From Anaeramoeba ignava (lineage: Eukaryota; Metamonada; Anaeramoebidae), in contig JAPDFW010000104.1 in assembly GCA_028826165.1 (NCBI GenBank), positions 124,001-188,000 on the forward strand: a stretch of DNA of 64,000 nt, given 5' to 3'. Below, one piece after another: positions 38,113 to 49,789 of the stretch (positions are counted from its first letter, which is position 1; every line of letters begins with the position of its first letter). The notes below the pieces were generated by a model. It saw only the letters and a list, made by a program, of their open reading frames with translations, was not told the DNA's origin and did not search any database. Position numbers and translations under genes: made by a program.

Positions 38113-38575
38113 TATTCTTTTATATTAATAATTTAAAATATTTTATTAAATTTATATCTTAATTTATAATAATATTAAACAATAATTTATTTATAAATTT
38201 ATTTAAAATAATTTAAATATAAAATATTTATTATTAATATTTAATTTATATTAATTTAATAAATATATTCTTTTATATTAATTATTTAAAATATTTTATT
38301 AAATTTATTTCTTAATTTATAATAATTTTATATAATAATTTATTTATAAATTTATTCAAAATAATTTAAATATAAAATATATTCTTTTATATTAATTATT
38401 TAAAATATTTTATTAAATTTATTTCTTAATTTATAATAATTTTATATAATAATTTATTTATAAATTTATTCAAAATAATTTAAATATAAAATATATTCTT
38501 TTATATTAATTATTTAAAATATTTTATTAAATTTATATCTTAATTTATAATAATTTTAAATAAAAATTTATTTAA
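38113..38575. repeat. Approximately 151-bp A/T satellite, right block
   Basis: Continues the array interrupted by the transposon. ATTCTTTTATATTAA recurs at about 38114, 38267, 38378 and 38489 in the same orientation as the left block. Shortened 111-bp units alternate with full ones. No genes. From 38576 to 38754 there is only A/T-rich flank. Confidence 0.85.
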
Positions 38576-38754
38576 ATTCTCTTTCAAAATCAATCTTAAA
38601 ATCAATCTTAAAATCAATTTATAAAAATGAAAATGAAAAATGGAAATGGAAATTAATTTGGTTTTTATTATTAATTTTGATTAATCCTTCTTTGAAAGAA
38701 AATTTGTTGAATTTTTTTCCCATGGTAATCCTAATTTTTTGTATTAATGGTTTT

Positions 38755-40389
38755 TCAATTTTGTGAAGTATATTGGATCAGAATATTCATAAAACAAATA
38801 ATATCCAAGCATATGAGCAAAATATAAATAGGAATGAATGAATAAGAAATGTTTTCAATTTTCTTTTCCAAATAAAGATTCATTAAAATGATAAAGGGAA
38901 TGAAAATCAAAGGCAGGATGACGAATTTGCTAATAAAGACTCCCCTCTTAAGATCAAAATCAAAATCCAAAAATAGGGGAAGATAATATAAGATAATATT
39001 GAAATAAATTGGAATGAAAACAATTCCATAATTCCATTTGATTGTTCCATCAATTCTTAATCCTAAAAATATCAAGAAGATGATACACAAAAACAGAAAC
39101 TCAACATAATCTTCCAATCTTTGAATTTTGCATCAGTAGATTTGATCAAGAAGAGAATAGAAAAAATTATAGAAATAAAGAGAAAAAGAAAAGGAATAAA
39201 AATAATAATCCAAGAACACTTAATAAAATTATCAACTCTTAATCCAATTAAAATACATTCAACCACAAATTCAATCAAAAAAAAATAAAACCTCAAAAAA
39301 AAAATCTTCACTTCTTTTTGAGGGTATATCTGTTTGAATAAGTTTGTCCGAATCAATAAAATCCATTCTATTAAATCGAGAATAAGAAAACCAAATAAAG
39401 GAACAAAAAAAGCAAAATTTAAACCAGTTAATGTATAGAACCCTTCATTAATTTTGAGGGGGATTAAAAAAAAATATATTGTCAATCCCAAAAAAAAGCA
39501 ACCGAGGGTAGGGGTTGTAAGATGATTATCGCGGAATTTGTGATAAGATTGGAATTTTTCTCTTCTTGGTGCATATTTAATCTGATTTTGGATTTTGATT
39601 CGTTCTTTCAAAAGAAGATGTTGAATTTTTCTTGCTTTTTCAATCATTTCTTCTTTTGGATTTTCTAATAATTTAATATATTTAATTCTTTCTTCTTCTG
39701 TTGAATTAAACACTGGTTTTCTTTCATTTGAATTTTCATCTTTCATTGTGGAATCATCAATTTTATTATTATTGAAATATTTTTTCAATCTTTTTTCTCT
39801 TTCTTGATTTAATTTTTGGAAATGAGTTTGACTTAAATTTGGGAAATCTAAACTTTGATTTTGAATTTGAATATCATCAATTTCATTAATAAGTGGAGTT
39901 TGAAATCCTAAAATTTCATATTTTCTTTCATCAAAATTAAATTTCAATTTAAAATAATCAAAAATAAAAAAAATTTGATAAGATTTAGCAATTTTTATCC
40001 ATGTTTGTTTATCATTAAAAATATCTTGAAAATATCTGCAAGTTAATCCTAAATTAGTAAATGCTCCAGGAGATAAATATTCACAAATCATTAATAAAAC
40101 TAATTAAGGAAAAAAATTAGGAAAAAAGGAAAAAATTAAAAAAAAAGGAAAATAAAATTATTTTACTTTCTGTAGGAAGTTGATTAAGTATTAAATTTTC
40201 TTTTTCTGGTGGAATTTTTTGATTTTTTGTTGAATTTAAATAATTTCCTTTTTTTAATAATTCAAAATCACTTTTTTCAATTTTCATTGCTCCTTTTTGT
40301 TTATAAATTTTTGTTTTAAAAGGAGAATTATCTATTTCAACCCATTTTTTTTCTTTTGTTCCTGAACTAAAAAAATGTAAAGGATTCAT
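38755..40389 (-). CDS. F-box protein with TMEM185-like multi-pass membrane region
   Basis: Two exons, 40389-40167 and 40099-38755, joined through a phase-1 intron (40100-40166). The junction completes the F-box: LPTE-ILLMICEYLSPGAF, LTCRYFQDIF. F-boxes recruit substrates to SCF ubiquitin ligases. After a charged linker come eight or so hydrophobic segments. They include LGLRIDGTIKWNYGIVFIPI and GLRVDNFIKCSWIIIFIPF, which repeat the LRxDxxIxWxxxxxFxP signature of the TMEM185/transmembrane Fragile-X-F family. The combination suggests a membrane-anchored ubiquitin ligase subunit, which is an inference. A one-base frame change near 39110 separates TDAKFKDW from LEDYVEFLF, with hydrophobic sequence continuing on both sides. 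Start ATG at 40389 (MNPLHFFSSG). Confidence 0.82.
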
Positions 40390-40488
40390 TTTTAATTATT
40401 AATAAAAAATCAAAAGGAAAAAAATGAAAACAGGAAAAAATTTTTTCCTGTTTTCAAAATTTCATTTTTTTTGCTTTTTTTTTTTAAA

Positions 40489-41922
40489 ATGGAAAATTAT
40501 TTAAATTTAGAAAAACTTTCAAATGATTTAAAAAATTTATTTCAAAATCAAAATCAAAATGAAAATGGAAATTATTTTGATTTTGAAATAAATTGTGAAC
40601 AAAATCAAATTTCATTTAAAACTCATAAATCAATTCTTTCTTCAAGAAGTCAATATTTTAAATCTCTTTTTAAATCAAAAATGAAAGAATATCAAGAAAA
40701 TAAATTAATTCTAAAAGATGTTTCAAGTTCAATTTTATTCCCAATTTTGAAATATTTATATTCAGGAAAAATTGAAATTAATTTAGAAAATGCAATAGAA
40801 ATTTTAATTTTTTCATCAAAATATTTAATTGATGAATTAATTGAAATTTGTTTAAATTTTATCAAAAATAATTTACAAATTGAAACTATTGTTGATGTTC
40901 TTAAATTATCTGAATCAATGAACTTAAATGAATTATTAGATTATTCTTATAAATTTATTTCTGAAAATTTTGAAAAATTTATCAAAACTTCATTTTTTCT
41001 TGAACTTGAAGAAAATCATTTAAATTCAATATTATCAAAAGAAGATATTTCAACAAATGAATTTGAACTTTTCCAATCAATAATAAAATGGAGAAAACAT
41101 AAATCAAATGATAATCAAATTTCAAATATTATTATTGAAAAAATCAGATTCATTGATTTTTCAAAAGAAGAACTTGAAAATACTTTGAAAGAAGATTTAA
41201 TTCCAAATAAAATTTCTGAAAAATTAATTCAATTACAAAAACTTCAAAAACAAAATGATGAAAAAGAATTAGAACAATTTATTGAAAAAGAAAAAGAAAA
41301 TTCATTAATTTTTCAACCAAGATTTAAGTTTGATTCATCAATGGTTCAAGAAAAAGAACAAATAAAGAAATTAAAAGAATGGATAAATGATAATGGATTC
41401 TTTTCCAAAATGAAAAAAGGATTTTCAGCCAAAAGAGATGGATTTTCTTCTTATAAATGGCATTCTAAATGTGATAATAAAGGGAAAACATTAGTTATTA
41501 TCAAAACAATAAAAAACTTCATTTTTGGAGGATTTACTTCAGTTGGATTCACAAACAATAAATTAGAATGGAGAGAAGAAGATAGAAACACTGATCAAGG
41601 ATTTATTTATGATGAAAATGCATTTATTTTTTCATTAAGAAATGATACAAATGATAGAAAACCTGAGAAATTTTCAATTCAAAAAGGAGAAGAAAAATTT
41701 GCAATTAAATATCATCCAATTTATAATCCTGCTTTTGGAAAATATGGACCTGGAAAAGCTGATTTTTGTTTATATTCAGATTTAAACGGTTTTTATTCAA
41801 ATTTTGGATCTGTTTATAATTTACCTGATGGAATTGAATATGAATCAAATGAAGCAAAAAGTTATTTAGCTGGTTCTTATGGTGATTGGGAAGTTGATGA
41901 ACTTGAAACTTATTTCATTTAA
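40489..41922 (+). CDS. BTB-BACK-TLDc domain protein
   Basis: Single-exon protein of 477 residues. The BTB domain covers about 10-110 (FKTHKSILSSRSQYFKSLF, LKYLYSGKIEI). The BACK region covers about 115-230 (ILKxxEF-type NEFELFQSIIKWRKH). The TLDc domain fills the C-terminal ~200 residues (FIFGGFTSVGFTNN, DENAFIFSLRND, KADFCLYSD, WEVDELETYF). BTB-BACK regions bind CUL3. TLDc domains in other proteins bind the V-ATPase or protect against oxidative stress. I chose the ATG at 40489 over 40471 because the latter adds only a poly-T-encoded LFFFK. The frame is intact, with small NQ tracts near the start. It is divergent from the F-box gene, about 100 bp away. Confidence 0.93.
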   Translation: MENYLNLEKLSNDLKNLFQNQNQNENGNYFDFEINCEQNQISFKTHKSILSSRSQYFKSLFKSKMKEYQENKLILKDVSSSILFPILKYLYSGKIEINLENAIEILIFSSKYLIDELIEICLNFIKNNLQIETIVDVLKLSESMNLNELLDYSYKFISENFEKFIKTSFFLELEENHLNSILSKEDISTNEFELFQSIIKWRKHKSNDNQISNIIIEKIRFIDFSKEELENTLKEDLIPNKISEKLIQLQKLQKQNDEKELEQFIEKEKENSLIFQPRFKFDSSMVQEKEQIKKLKEWINDNGFFSKMKKGFSAKRDGFSSYKWHSKCDNKGKTLVIIKTIKNFIFGGFTSVGFTNNKLEWREEDRNTDQGFIYDENAFIFSLRNDTNDRKPEKFSIQKGEEKFAIKYHPIYNPAFGKYGPGKADFCLYSDLNGFYSNFGSVYNLPDGIEYESNEAKSYLAGSYGDWEVDELETYFI

Positions 41923-42046
41923 AACATTTGAAACATTTTTCAAACAAAAAAATAAATAACATCAAAGTCAAATTAATCAAATAAAAAAAAAAGAAGAAGA
42001 TAAAAATCAAAATTTAAATTTTCATTTTTATCTTTTTAAAAAAAAA

Positions 42047-44903
42047 ATGGATAAAAATTTAAATCAAAATAAAATTAAAATTGGACCAAAAACATTAACA
42101 ACACTTCAATTATCAATTCCAAATAAAGAAAAAATTGATTTAAATACATTTATTGAAATTACTTCAAAAAAAACAAATTTATCAAAAAATGAAGCAAAAA
42201 AATTATTTTTTGAAGTTGATTTAGATGGAGATAATATTATAAATTGGGATGAATTTGTTAATAATTTTGTATTTTCTGAAAATTTAAATGAAGAATCAAA
42301 TTCTGAAATTTATTTACTTAAAAAATTTGGAAATGAAATTGAAAATGAAAATGAAAATGAAAATGAAAAAATTAGTTCACTTTGTTTTCTAAATCATCAA
42401 AATAAATACATTTCAACAGGAAATAATGGGATTATCAAGTTATGGTCATCTTCTTCTTTGGAATGTGTTAAATCAATTCAAGTTAATCAAAATAATACAA
42501 TGTTAACTGATTCTTGTAAAATTGAAAATGACGATCTTATCGCTATAAGTTCATGTGCTAGAAAAATTCATTTATATCATTTACCTTCTTTTGATTTTAT
42601 TGATGAAATTGTTGATATTCCAAATATTCCTCTTTGTCTTCATTCTTGGTCAAATTATCAAGATAAATTTCTTTCTTTTGGAGATGAAAAAGGTCAAAGT
42701 AATTTTTTATTTTAAAAAATTTAATTAATTTTCAATTTAAAAACTAATTTAAATTTTATTTAAAGTTTTTATTATGAAAAAAATGATCAATTCAGAAAAG
42801 AAATTTTTCAAAATTAATAATAATAATTCAATAAAACTTATTCCACATAAAGATTGGATTTCACAAATTAAATTATGGGGAAATATTGGAATTTTATCAA
42901 GTTCATATGATAAAACATTGAAAATTACAGATATAGAAAATCAATCAGTAATTGAAACACTTGAAGGACATGAAAAAGCATGTTTTTGTTTTGATACTTG
43001 TTCTTCACTTGGATTTATTGCAAGTGGAGGACTTGAACGTTCAATTTTGATTTGGAGTCCTCATATAAATAAACCAACTATGATATTATCAGGTCACACT
43101 TCTTCAATTGTTAAATTAATTGTTCTTGAAAATGAAAATTTATTAGCTTCACTTTCTCTTGATAAATCAATTAAATTATGGGATATTAGAAATTTTCAAT
43201 GTGTTCAAACAATTCAATTTGATTCTTTTCAATTTAATTCAAAAAAGAAGAAATTTACAAAATCAAATTCTTTATCAACTTGTATGATTTATGATAATAA
43301 AAAAGAACAAATAGTTACTGCTTCAAATAAACTTACTATTTGGAAGGTGAAAAAGAAAAAAACAAAAAAGAAATTTATTAATTTAATTTTTAATTTTTTA
43401 TTTTAAATTTAGAAAAATCCAAATCAAAATTTAAAATCAAATTTCTTAAAAAATCAATTTCATCAAGATAAAATTATAAATACATTATATAATGAAACAT
43501 TTCAACAAATTTATTGTATTGATGAAAGAGCAAAAATGAGGTAAAATTTCCCTAAAAAAAGAAAAAATTTAAATTAAATTAATAAAATAAAAAAGTATTT
43601 GGAATATTTTAAATGGAAAAATAGAAAATCAAATTCAAATCCAAATCAAAGAAAAAGTATCAAATGTAATTTTTGATAAATTTAAAAGAAAATTAATTAT
43701 TGGTTGTGAGAAAGGATTTCTTTATATTGTTAATCCTTCAAATGGGAAAATAATTTCAAAAGTTCAACAAAAAAACAAAATTCAAATTAATAAAATATTA
43801 TATTCATTTCAAAAAGAAACAAATGAAAAACAAATTATAAGTTTTGGATTAAGTAAAGATATTTATATTTGGAAAGAATATGGGAATGGGTTAATTAAAT
43901 TTCAATCAAAATTAACTCATAAATATGATGATATTTGTTCAGTTTGTTTATGTTTTCCAAATTTAATTATTTCATCTGATTGGAAAGGGAATATTTTCAT
44001 TTGGAATTTAAATACTTTTCAACTTTATGATTCTTTTCAATATTTCTCAAATTTAAATATTCAATTACTTCAATTTCTTGATTCAATTAATTCATTAATA
44101 ATTATTGGGAAATTTGGTTTAATAATTTGGTCTTTAGATTTAAAAAAGATTTTATTTGATTATTATAATGAAGAAAATGAAGAAAAAAATTTAATTTCTT
44201 TCACTTCAATTTGTTTAGATGATTCTCAATCATTATTATTATTAGGAGATTCAAATGGAATAATTAGTATTTGGGAAATTATTAATAACAATAAGAAGAA
44301 TATTCAATTATTATTAAAAAATTTTTGGCAAATTGAAAATGAAAATGAAAATGAAAATGAAAATGAAATTATTGGATTAAGTTTTATTCAAATTTCAAAT
44401 CAAAAATTCATTTTATCAAATTCAAATTTTAATGTTTATATTTGGAATTTAAATGGAATTTGTTTAGGAAAAATTGGAAATGAAGAAAAAAATTGGAATT
44501 TATTTTCAAATCAATCAAAAAAAGAAAAAGAAAAAGAAGAAAAAGAAAAGAAATTATCTTCTTTATCTTTTTATTTAAATTTCCTAAATAATCAATCAAA
44601 AAAAGAAAAAGAAAAGAAAAAAGAAAAGAAGAAGAAAAAGAAAAAGAAAATTCAAATTATGAAAAAGAAGATGAAAAAGAAAAAAATTATTTTAAATCAA
44701 AACCTTTTTCAGAAATATTAAAAAAATTAAAAAAAGAAATTGATAAATTTGAAAATGAAAGAATTATTAATGAAAAAAATGAAGAAATAAATTTAAAAAA
44801 GAAGAAAAAACAAAAATTAATAATAAGAAGAAAAAAAGAAAAAAAAGATTTAAATTTTTCTTATCAATCATATAGAAATTTAAGAATTCAAAATTTGAAT
44901 TAA
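42047..44903 (+). CDS. EF-hand plus WD40-repeat protein (WDR49/WDR64-like layout)
   Basis: Four exons: 42047-42698, 42766-43346, 43413-43540 and 43596-44903. An EF-hand lies near residues 62-74 (DLDGDNIINWDEF), followed by roughly ten WD40 repeats (GNNGIIKLWSSSS, SYDKTLKITDIE, GGLERSILIWSPH, SLDKSIKLWDIR, SDWKGNIFIWNLN, LGDSNGIISIWEI, SNFNVYIWNL). EF-hand plus long WD40 arrays occur in the WDR49/WDR64/EFCAB8 group, several of which are ciliary; orthology is not established. The junctions restore blades (DEKGQ-IFIM, RAKM-S-IWN). The 3' end is K/E-rich with one probable indel near 44630. Downstream the protein resumes as NYFKSKPFSEILKKL and ends at TAA 44901-44903. The fourth exon is poor in Met codons, so ORF finders miss it. 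Its stop is 65 bp from the convergent FANCD2 stop. Confidence 0.85.
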
Positions 44904-44968
44904 ATTCAATTCAAATCAATTTTAAATAAAGATTTAGAATAAAAAATATAAATATTTTTATATTTTTT

Positions 44969-47900
44969 TTAATCACTTTCATCTTCATCTTCATCTTCAT
45001 CTTCATCTGTTTCAAGAATATTATCATCATCATCATCTTCATCATCTTCATCACTTTTTTTATCATTATATTCTTGATCTTCCTCACTTTCATCACTTTT
45101 AACAAGAAAATTATTAAGTTCACTTTCACTTTCATCTTCATCTTCATCTTCATCTTCATCTTCATCTTCATCAGTTTCTTCATTACTTTTAATTTCATCT
45201 CCTTCACTTTCTTCATCTTCATCTTCATCTTCATCTTCATCTTCATCTTCATCTTCATCTTCATCTTCACTTTCTTCATCACTTTCAGATTCAATTTCTT
45301 TCTCTTTCTCTTTTTCTTTTTCTTTTTCTTCTTCATTTTCATTTTCATTTTCAATTTCCATTTCTTTTTCTTTCTTATTTTCTTTCTTATCTTCTTTCTT
45401 ATCTTCTTTCTTATTTTCTTTCTTATCTTCTTTCTTATTTGATTTTGATTTATTATGTCTTGATTTTTTTGTTTTATGATGTGAATTTTTCTTCTTTTTT
45501 CTTTTTTTTCTTCTTTTTTTCTTTTCAATTACTTCAGTATTATAAAATTCTGTAGGAACCATTTGTGACATTAAAATATGTCCATCTAATGTTTTATGTT
45601 CTAATTTGGAAACTTTTAATCTTCTTTCAACCATTGAATTTAATTTAGAAACTTTGGAAACAAACATATCTAAATGTTTTTTAATTTGAGGAATAATTTT
45701 TAATGTTTGTTTTTCTCCTTTAATTTTATGATGATCACATAAACTTTGTAAATATATATTTTGTGATTGAAATGTTTTAAGAATTTCTGTAATTTTGGTT
45801 TCTTGTGCAACAAAATGTTGTTGAAATAATCTCATTGCTTTTAATACAAATGTTTGAATAAAAGCTTTACTTCCTTTTAAAACAGTAGTATGAACTCCTT
45901 TTAAATTAGCAAATCTTGATGTATTATCTAATATTTTTGTAAAATATTCAACACATTTTCCAATTAATTCAAGTCTGTTATCAATAATATAAACTGCATT
46001 TTTTGTTGGGATTAATTTGATTATCATTTTGTTTAATTCTTCCAAAATATATTTTAAATAGGTTGTATATGTTTGTGCTTTTAATGTTCCAATATTAAAT
46101 GGTTCTTTTCCCATTTCTTCAATTATTTTATTGATAATTTCAAATATATTTTCGTTTGCTAATTCAAATATTATTTTGATCATTTTCCCAAGTTGAATAG
46201 AACGTATTGTTGATTTAAATCCTGATTTAGCTTCATCCCAATTTTTTTCAATAAATTTAAAAATGATTTGACTAATTTCTTTTGAAATTTCTTTGTTATT
46301 TTTGTATAAATGAGTGATAGTAAATAATAAATCTGCAAAATTTGAAGAAATTGAAAATGTTTGAATAAGAGAAAAGAATTTTTCTGATTTAAAAAATGAA
46401 ATATCTAATGGAATATTTTCATTTAAATTTATATTCATTTCATTTGTATTTTCATTTTCATTTGTATTTTCATTTTCATTTTCATTTGTATTTTCATTTG
46501 AATTTTCATTTTCATTTGTATTTTCATTTAAATTTCATTTTCATTTGTATTTTCATTTAAATTTAAATTAGATTTTCTTAATGAATCTCGAATTCTTTGT
46601 TTTGTTTGTAAATATTCTGGATCATTAATATTTTTCCCAAATGCAATTGAATAATAAAATTCAAAAATTAAAAAATCTCTTTCTTCTTTACTTAAATTCC
46701 CACTTTTTAAAATATTTGTTGAAATTTGAAGAATTGTTGTTGCACAACTTTGATATTTTTTAAATTTTTCAATTTCTGTTGAATCATTTTCTTCATTTTC
46801 TTCATTTGATTTGAAAATTTCATAACTTTTACTTAATAAATCTCGAAGATGGATATAAACATTTGGCATACTTTCAATTATAATTTTGATAATTTCTTGT
46901 TTTGGGATTCTTTCCATAAAAGAAAATGAATTTTTTTGATAAATTGAAAGTTGATCATTTCCTTTTAAATAATCTGGTTTTTTCATAAAAAACATTAATT
47001 TTGGAGGGAAAATTATTTTGGTTTTGTTTTGTAAATCATTTAATAAAAATTCTAATTCTTCAATATTTAAATCATTATTTTTTGGATTTTCTTTGATTTG
47101 AGATGAATGTTTCATAACAAATAAAGCTTGTGGAGTGATTTCTCTATAATATTGAGAAATTACATTAATCATTTTTGGTGTTGGATTTTTCTTGGAATCT
47201 TTCTTGGAATCTTGACTTTCATTTGATTGAGTATTATTTAAATTTAAATTTGTAAAATCATAAAATAATTGTAATTCAAATCCTAAATATTGTTCTAAAC
47301 ATCTTTTTAAAAATGATTGTAATTTCAAAACTTTTCCAAGTTGAAATCGAATGTTTTTAACTAAATAAATATTTGTGGAAACATTTTCACTTGAATAAAT
47401 ATTAATAATTTCTCTAAATAAATTAATTGCATGGAAAAGTGAAATACAAACTATTGTTTTTTCTCCATTTTTTAAATTATAAAAAGTGTTTATAATATTT
47501 TCTGAAGGAAGTTGTATTGTTAAATTTTCCAATTTTTCTGCAATAAATGATTTTTCATTTTCTGAATAAAATAAAGAATTATAAATTCTAATTAAAGAAG
47601 GAATAGTAAATAATTCAATTTGTTTTTGTTTATCTCCTGTTGTTAAATTAAATAGGATTGGATAAATTAATTTTGTTTTTTTTTCTTTTGTAAATTCATT
47701 TGAATCCCATAAACTGTAATCTTTTAAAAGATTTGATTCTGATTCTGAATCTTTTTTACACATTTTATTCAACTTGGATTCTGAAACTAGAATATTGGAA
47801 AATTCTTGATTGATTAAGGAAATGATATTTGAATAAATATCTTTTTCATTTCTTTCGTTTGAATTATCATTATTGTGAAGAATATTAATTTTTTTGTTTT

Positions 47901-49683
47901 TGAATAAAAAGGAAATTTCATCAAATAAAAAAGATTGAATAAGTTTTTCTAATCTTGGCGCATTAATAATAATATCAAATGTTGAATTAATTTGATTTTT
48001 TGGAGATGAAAATAATTGACTATTTAAACTGTGATTATTATTATTATTGTTGTTATTATCTAATATAATTTCTTTTGAAAGTTGTTCAAGAAGAGAACAT
48101 CCACATAATATTCCATTTAATTTATCTTCAAGTTTTGGACTATTAACTTTTTTACGAAGAACCATTTGGATTTCATCTTGTAAACTTTTATCAACATTTT
48201 TTGAAGATGTTAAAATACCTAATACTTGAAATGTTTTACGAATTTGATTTTGATTCATTTCTGATAACGGAAGGAAAATTGCTTGAATAAGAAGTGAAAA
48301 TTTAGCAAGTTCATCTGGTAAAGAAATTGAAATTTCAACTAATGTATTAATTGCATGATCAACTTCTTTTTCAACTTGAGATGAAATGTGAGTTAAAATT
48401 GATGAAACAACTTCTTGTTTAAGAAAATAATCATCAAAAAATGAAAAGCAAAGAAAATAAAGTTGTTGAGCAAATTTGGCAATAATATCAATTTGGTTTC
48501 TAAGAAATAATTCTGCTAAAGAGATTATACTTGTGAAATCATCTATTAATGTGCAATTAATTTTACTAAACATTTCTTGAAGTTTTTCTGAATTGATAAT
48601 TTTCTTCTTGATTAAATTTTTGATAATTCTGATAACTTCTTGTTTTTTATCAATTCTAAGTTCTGAAATTATGATTAATAACCAAATGTGAATAATATTG
48701 AGTTTTTCTGAAGATTTGATGTTTTTGATAGATTTTAAGAAAAGATCTGAAAGCTTTTTATTGCTTCTAGCTCCAATTCTAACTTGTTCAAGAATTTCCT
48801 TAATATTTTTAGAAATTTTATCATCTTGGATAATATTTTTCTTTTCTAAATTTTGGATATTTTTAGTTGATGTGATTAAAGTTAATTTTGCATCAATTTT
48901 GTTAATCAAATCCATTAATAATTTTTCAAAATTAGCATCTTTTAAACCACTTGAAGAATGTAATAAAAAATGAATAACAATAGGAAGTTCTGAAATATCC
49001 ATTGAATCAATAAGCATAACAGCTCTTGATTTCCAGTTCTCAACAACTTCTTCTGAAAGATTAAAATTGGATAAAGCTTGAAACACTGAAACACCAACTT
49101 GAGGGTTTTTAGTCATTAAATTATCAAGTCTTTGTTCAGCAACAAAATGTTGAGAATCTTCAATAATTTTAGGAAGATTATTAATAACAATTTTTTGAAT
49201 ATCAAGAGGAAAATTTGAGATTTTATCAAAAATTAATTGGGAATATTTTTGAGGATTAAATATTTGAGGAAGCCAAACAAATTGGTTAATTATTAAATCA
49301 AAAAAAACTGAAGCTTCTTTTTTTTCCATTTCTTCATAAATATATTCAAGTTGAGAAAATAAAAGTTCTGTTAAAGGAATTTGTAATTCATTTAATTGAA
49401 GCATTATTCTTAAAATACTTTGTTGAGTAATTGCAAAATGGTTTATATTTGTTTCAGTTGTTATAACTGGAAGAAGTATTTTTTGGAAAGTTTTTCTTTT
49501 TGAAATTATTTCTTCTATTTTTTCAATAATTTCATTTATAAAATTTTTTGTTTGATTTAATTTTGTTTTTAACGTATTTGTAAATTGTGTTTCATTTTTT
49601 ATTTGAATTCCATTTTCTTTAATTTTAATTCCTAAAATATTAAAGATATTATTTGAATTTTTTTGAGATTGTTTTTGTGTCAT
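44969..49683 (-). CDS. FANCD2: Fanconi anaemia D2 protein homologue
   Basis: About 1,570 residues; human FANCD2 is 1,451. FANCD2 pairs with FANCI, is monoubiquitinated and clamps DNA at interstrand crosslinks. Recognition rests on ordered blocks. The N-terminal half has FVWLPQIFNP, NFPLDIQKIVINNLPKIIED followed by SQH, and SELPIVIHFLLHSSSG. The C-terminal half has GTLKAQTYTTYLKYILEELN, KGSKAFIQTFVLKAMRLF, FQSQNIYLQSLCDHHKIKG and PQIKKHLDMFVSKVSKL. The match WLxxIxxPxxxxxxL...PLDIQKxIIxxLPxIIxDSQH is characteristic. The C-terminus is a long Lys-rich then Asp/Glu-rich tail, longer than in animals. The ORF is split near 46530 in an (EN/TN)n tract by one missing A (GAAATTTAAAT), with the same tract continuing in the next frame. 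I could not fix the monoubiquitinated lysine. Start ATG 49683. Confidence 0.9.
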
Positions 49684-49789
49684 TTTATTTTTATTTTTTA
49701 TTTTTTATTTTTTAAAAGAGAAAAATGAAAAATTAAAATAAATAAAAAATTTTTTTTTCTTTTTATATTGATTTATTTTTTTTTTCTTA

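Noticed and set aside
33590-38575. CRISPR-like or LTR structure
   Set aside because: The repeats are contiguous A/T satellite without spacers. The inserted element has short inverted, not direct, termini and a TA duplication.
44911-45528. Separate Lys/Met-rich protein opposite the FANCD2 tail
   Set aside because: It is the alternative frame of the GAT/GAA-rich acidic tail in the same strand; only the acidic frame joins the conserved FANCD2 sequence.
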